From positions 1 to 64,000 of the IMG/VR virus record IMGVR_UViG_3300034374_005671: a DNA stretch of 64,000 nt; one strand, written 5' to 3'. The DNA comes from a virus. The notes under the pieces were generated by a model. That model saw only the letters and a program-made list of their open reading frames with translations. It did no database searches and had not been told where the DNA came from. Shown here piece by piece: positions 63,539 to 64,000 of the stretch (position 1 is the first letter of the stretch; each line of letters begins with the position of its first letter). Both the position numbers and the translations under genes were made by a program.

Positions 63539-64000
63539 TACGCAAATAATTTTATATTAACAAATTCGCAAACACCACTTTTAAATGCCTTTGCGCTGGG
63601 GGTACTTGGCTCAAATTTATCTGAGGTAACCCACATTACATAATTTTTATCTTTATACCAAACTTGTTCTACTGGCTCTCCTTTGTATTTACCGAAACCA
63701 AACATCAAGTTAAAGTCAGACCTTTTAGATTGTTTTTTATATCGTAGAAACTCCTTATCGGTGTACAACCCTTCAGACATAGGGATACCCGTAACAAGTC
63801 TTTCTTTTGCAAACATACCCCACCCATACCCATCAATATCTTCAAAGTTAAGTTCTTCTATCTTACCAAATTTCAAAGAGTTACCTGCTAAGTCTATTAT
63901 CTTACAATCCTTTTTGTTGGGAGCGATACGCACCCCTCTACCCAAGGTTTGGTAGTATATAGCCATCGAATTAGTAGCTCTAGCGTGGATGATAGCATCT
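63538..64000 (-). CDS. SF2 helicase, C-terminal part, with exonuclease-X-like C-terminal domain (cut by window edge)
   Basis: The frame is open beyond an ATG at 63966 and continues to base 64000, so the gene runs out of the window; the true start is to the right. The visible part begins DAIIHARATNSMAIYYQTLG and continues with QTLGRGVRIAP, helicase motif VI ('Q-x-x-G-R-G-x-R') of the UvrB/ResIII-type SF2 helicases, followed by CKIIDLAGN. The last 60 residues contain MFGFGKYKGEP and NYVMWVTSD, the 'FGKYKG ... Y-x-x-W' pattern of the exodeoxyribonuclease-X-like C-terminal / DUF3820 domain. It probably unwinds or remodels DNA in replication or recombination. Confidence 0.85.
   Translation of the reverse strand, partial: DAIIHARATNSMAIYYQTLGRGVRIAPNKKDCKIIDLAGNSLKFGKIEELNFEDIDGYGWGMFAKERLVTGIPMSEGLYTDKEFLRYKKQSKRSDFNLMFGFGKYKGEPVEQVWYKDKNYVMWVTSDKFEPSTPSAKAFKSGVCEFVNIKLFA

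Noticed and set aside
1-64000. Recoding of TAG or TGA, known in some crAss-like phages
   Set aside because: TAG and TGA both end genes at compact junctions followed at once by the next start (for example TAG at 14868-14870, ATGA overlaps), and long genes are intact with the standard code.
1-64000. tRNA genes
   Set aside because: No intergenic gap is long enough to hold one without overlapping a supported gene, apart from short AT-rich or terminator regions that show no cloverleaf.

Overview
This window looks like part of the genome of a tailed bacteriophage of Bacteroidota, most probably a crAss-like phage (Crassvirales) or a close relative with a short tail. No chromosomal gene, tRNA or rRNA is visible. 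The assignment rests on three things. One is the order of virion genes: two ring/connector-type genes flanking a small HU/IHF-like gene, then a very large P22 gp10-like stabilisation ('muzzle') gene, then six giant genes of 0.8-3.4 thousand codons. The second is a replication block of family A DNA polymerase, DnaB-type helicase and SF2 helicase on the opposite strand. The third is AT-rich DNA read with the standard stop codons, with tightly packed or overlapping genes. The terminase, portal and an obvious HK97-type capsid gene are not in the window and presumably lie to its left.

Layout, rightward block (1-56139): 1-4708 holds small basic proteins, a connector-like protein and an 805-residue structural protein closed by a strong terminator. 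4773-14063 is an appendage cassette: fibre/adhesin proteins (one with an arabinofuranosidase-like lectin fold, one collagen-like), several cysteine-rich proteins with a shared module, and a pair of overlapping membrane/secreted genes that resemble spanins. It is closed by a second terminator at about 14097. A 14-base motif, probably a promoter, begins the tail-tube/muzzle block at 14169, and the same motif recurs before 26844. 23376-56000 encodes the giant proteins expected to be packaged in the virion and injected. They contain calcium-binding repeats, a J-domain-like segment, ADP-ribosyltransferase-like segments, long charged coiled coils and hydrophobic stretches. Many also carry a recurrent aromatic-x-(D/N/Q)-GG motif.

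Leftward block (64000-56193): one apparent operon with overlapping genes runs from an SF2 helicase (cut by the window edge) through DNA polymerase, a homing-endonuclease module, M23 peptidase, DUF3310 protein, PGRP-type amidase, a small membrane peptide, a winged-helix-like protein, a DnaB-type helicase and a small acidic protein. It ends at a terminator between the two convergent blocks.

The most striking item is at 60266-61364. A GIY-YIG/DUF723-type endonuclease ends in a second, diverged copy of the last 28 residues of the adjacent DNA polymerase. A 51-residue ribbon-helix-helix gene, not previously listed among the larger ORFs, sits between them with its own promoter-like and operator-like sequence. 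This looks like a selfish element that entered the 3' end of the polymerase gene, supplied a replacement end, and absorbed the displaced end into the endonuclease. All identities quoted were counted by eye; no database search was run.
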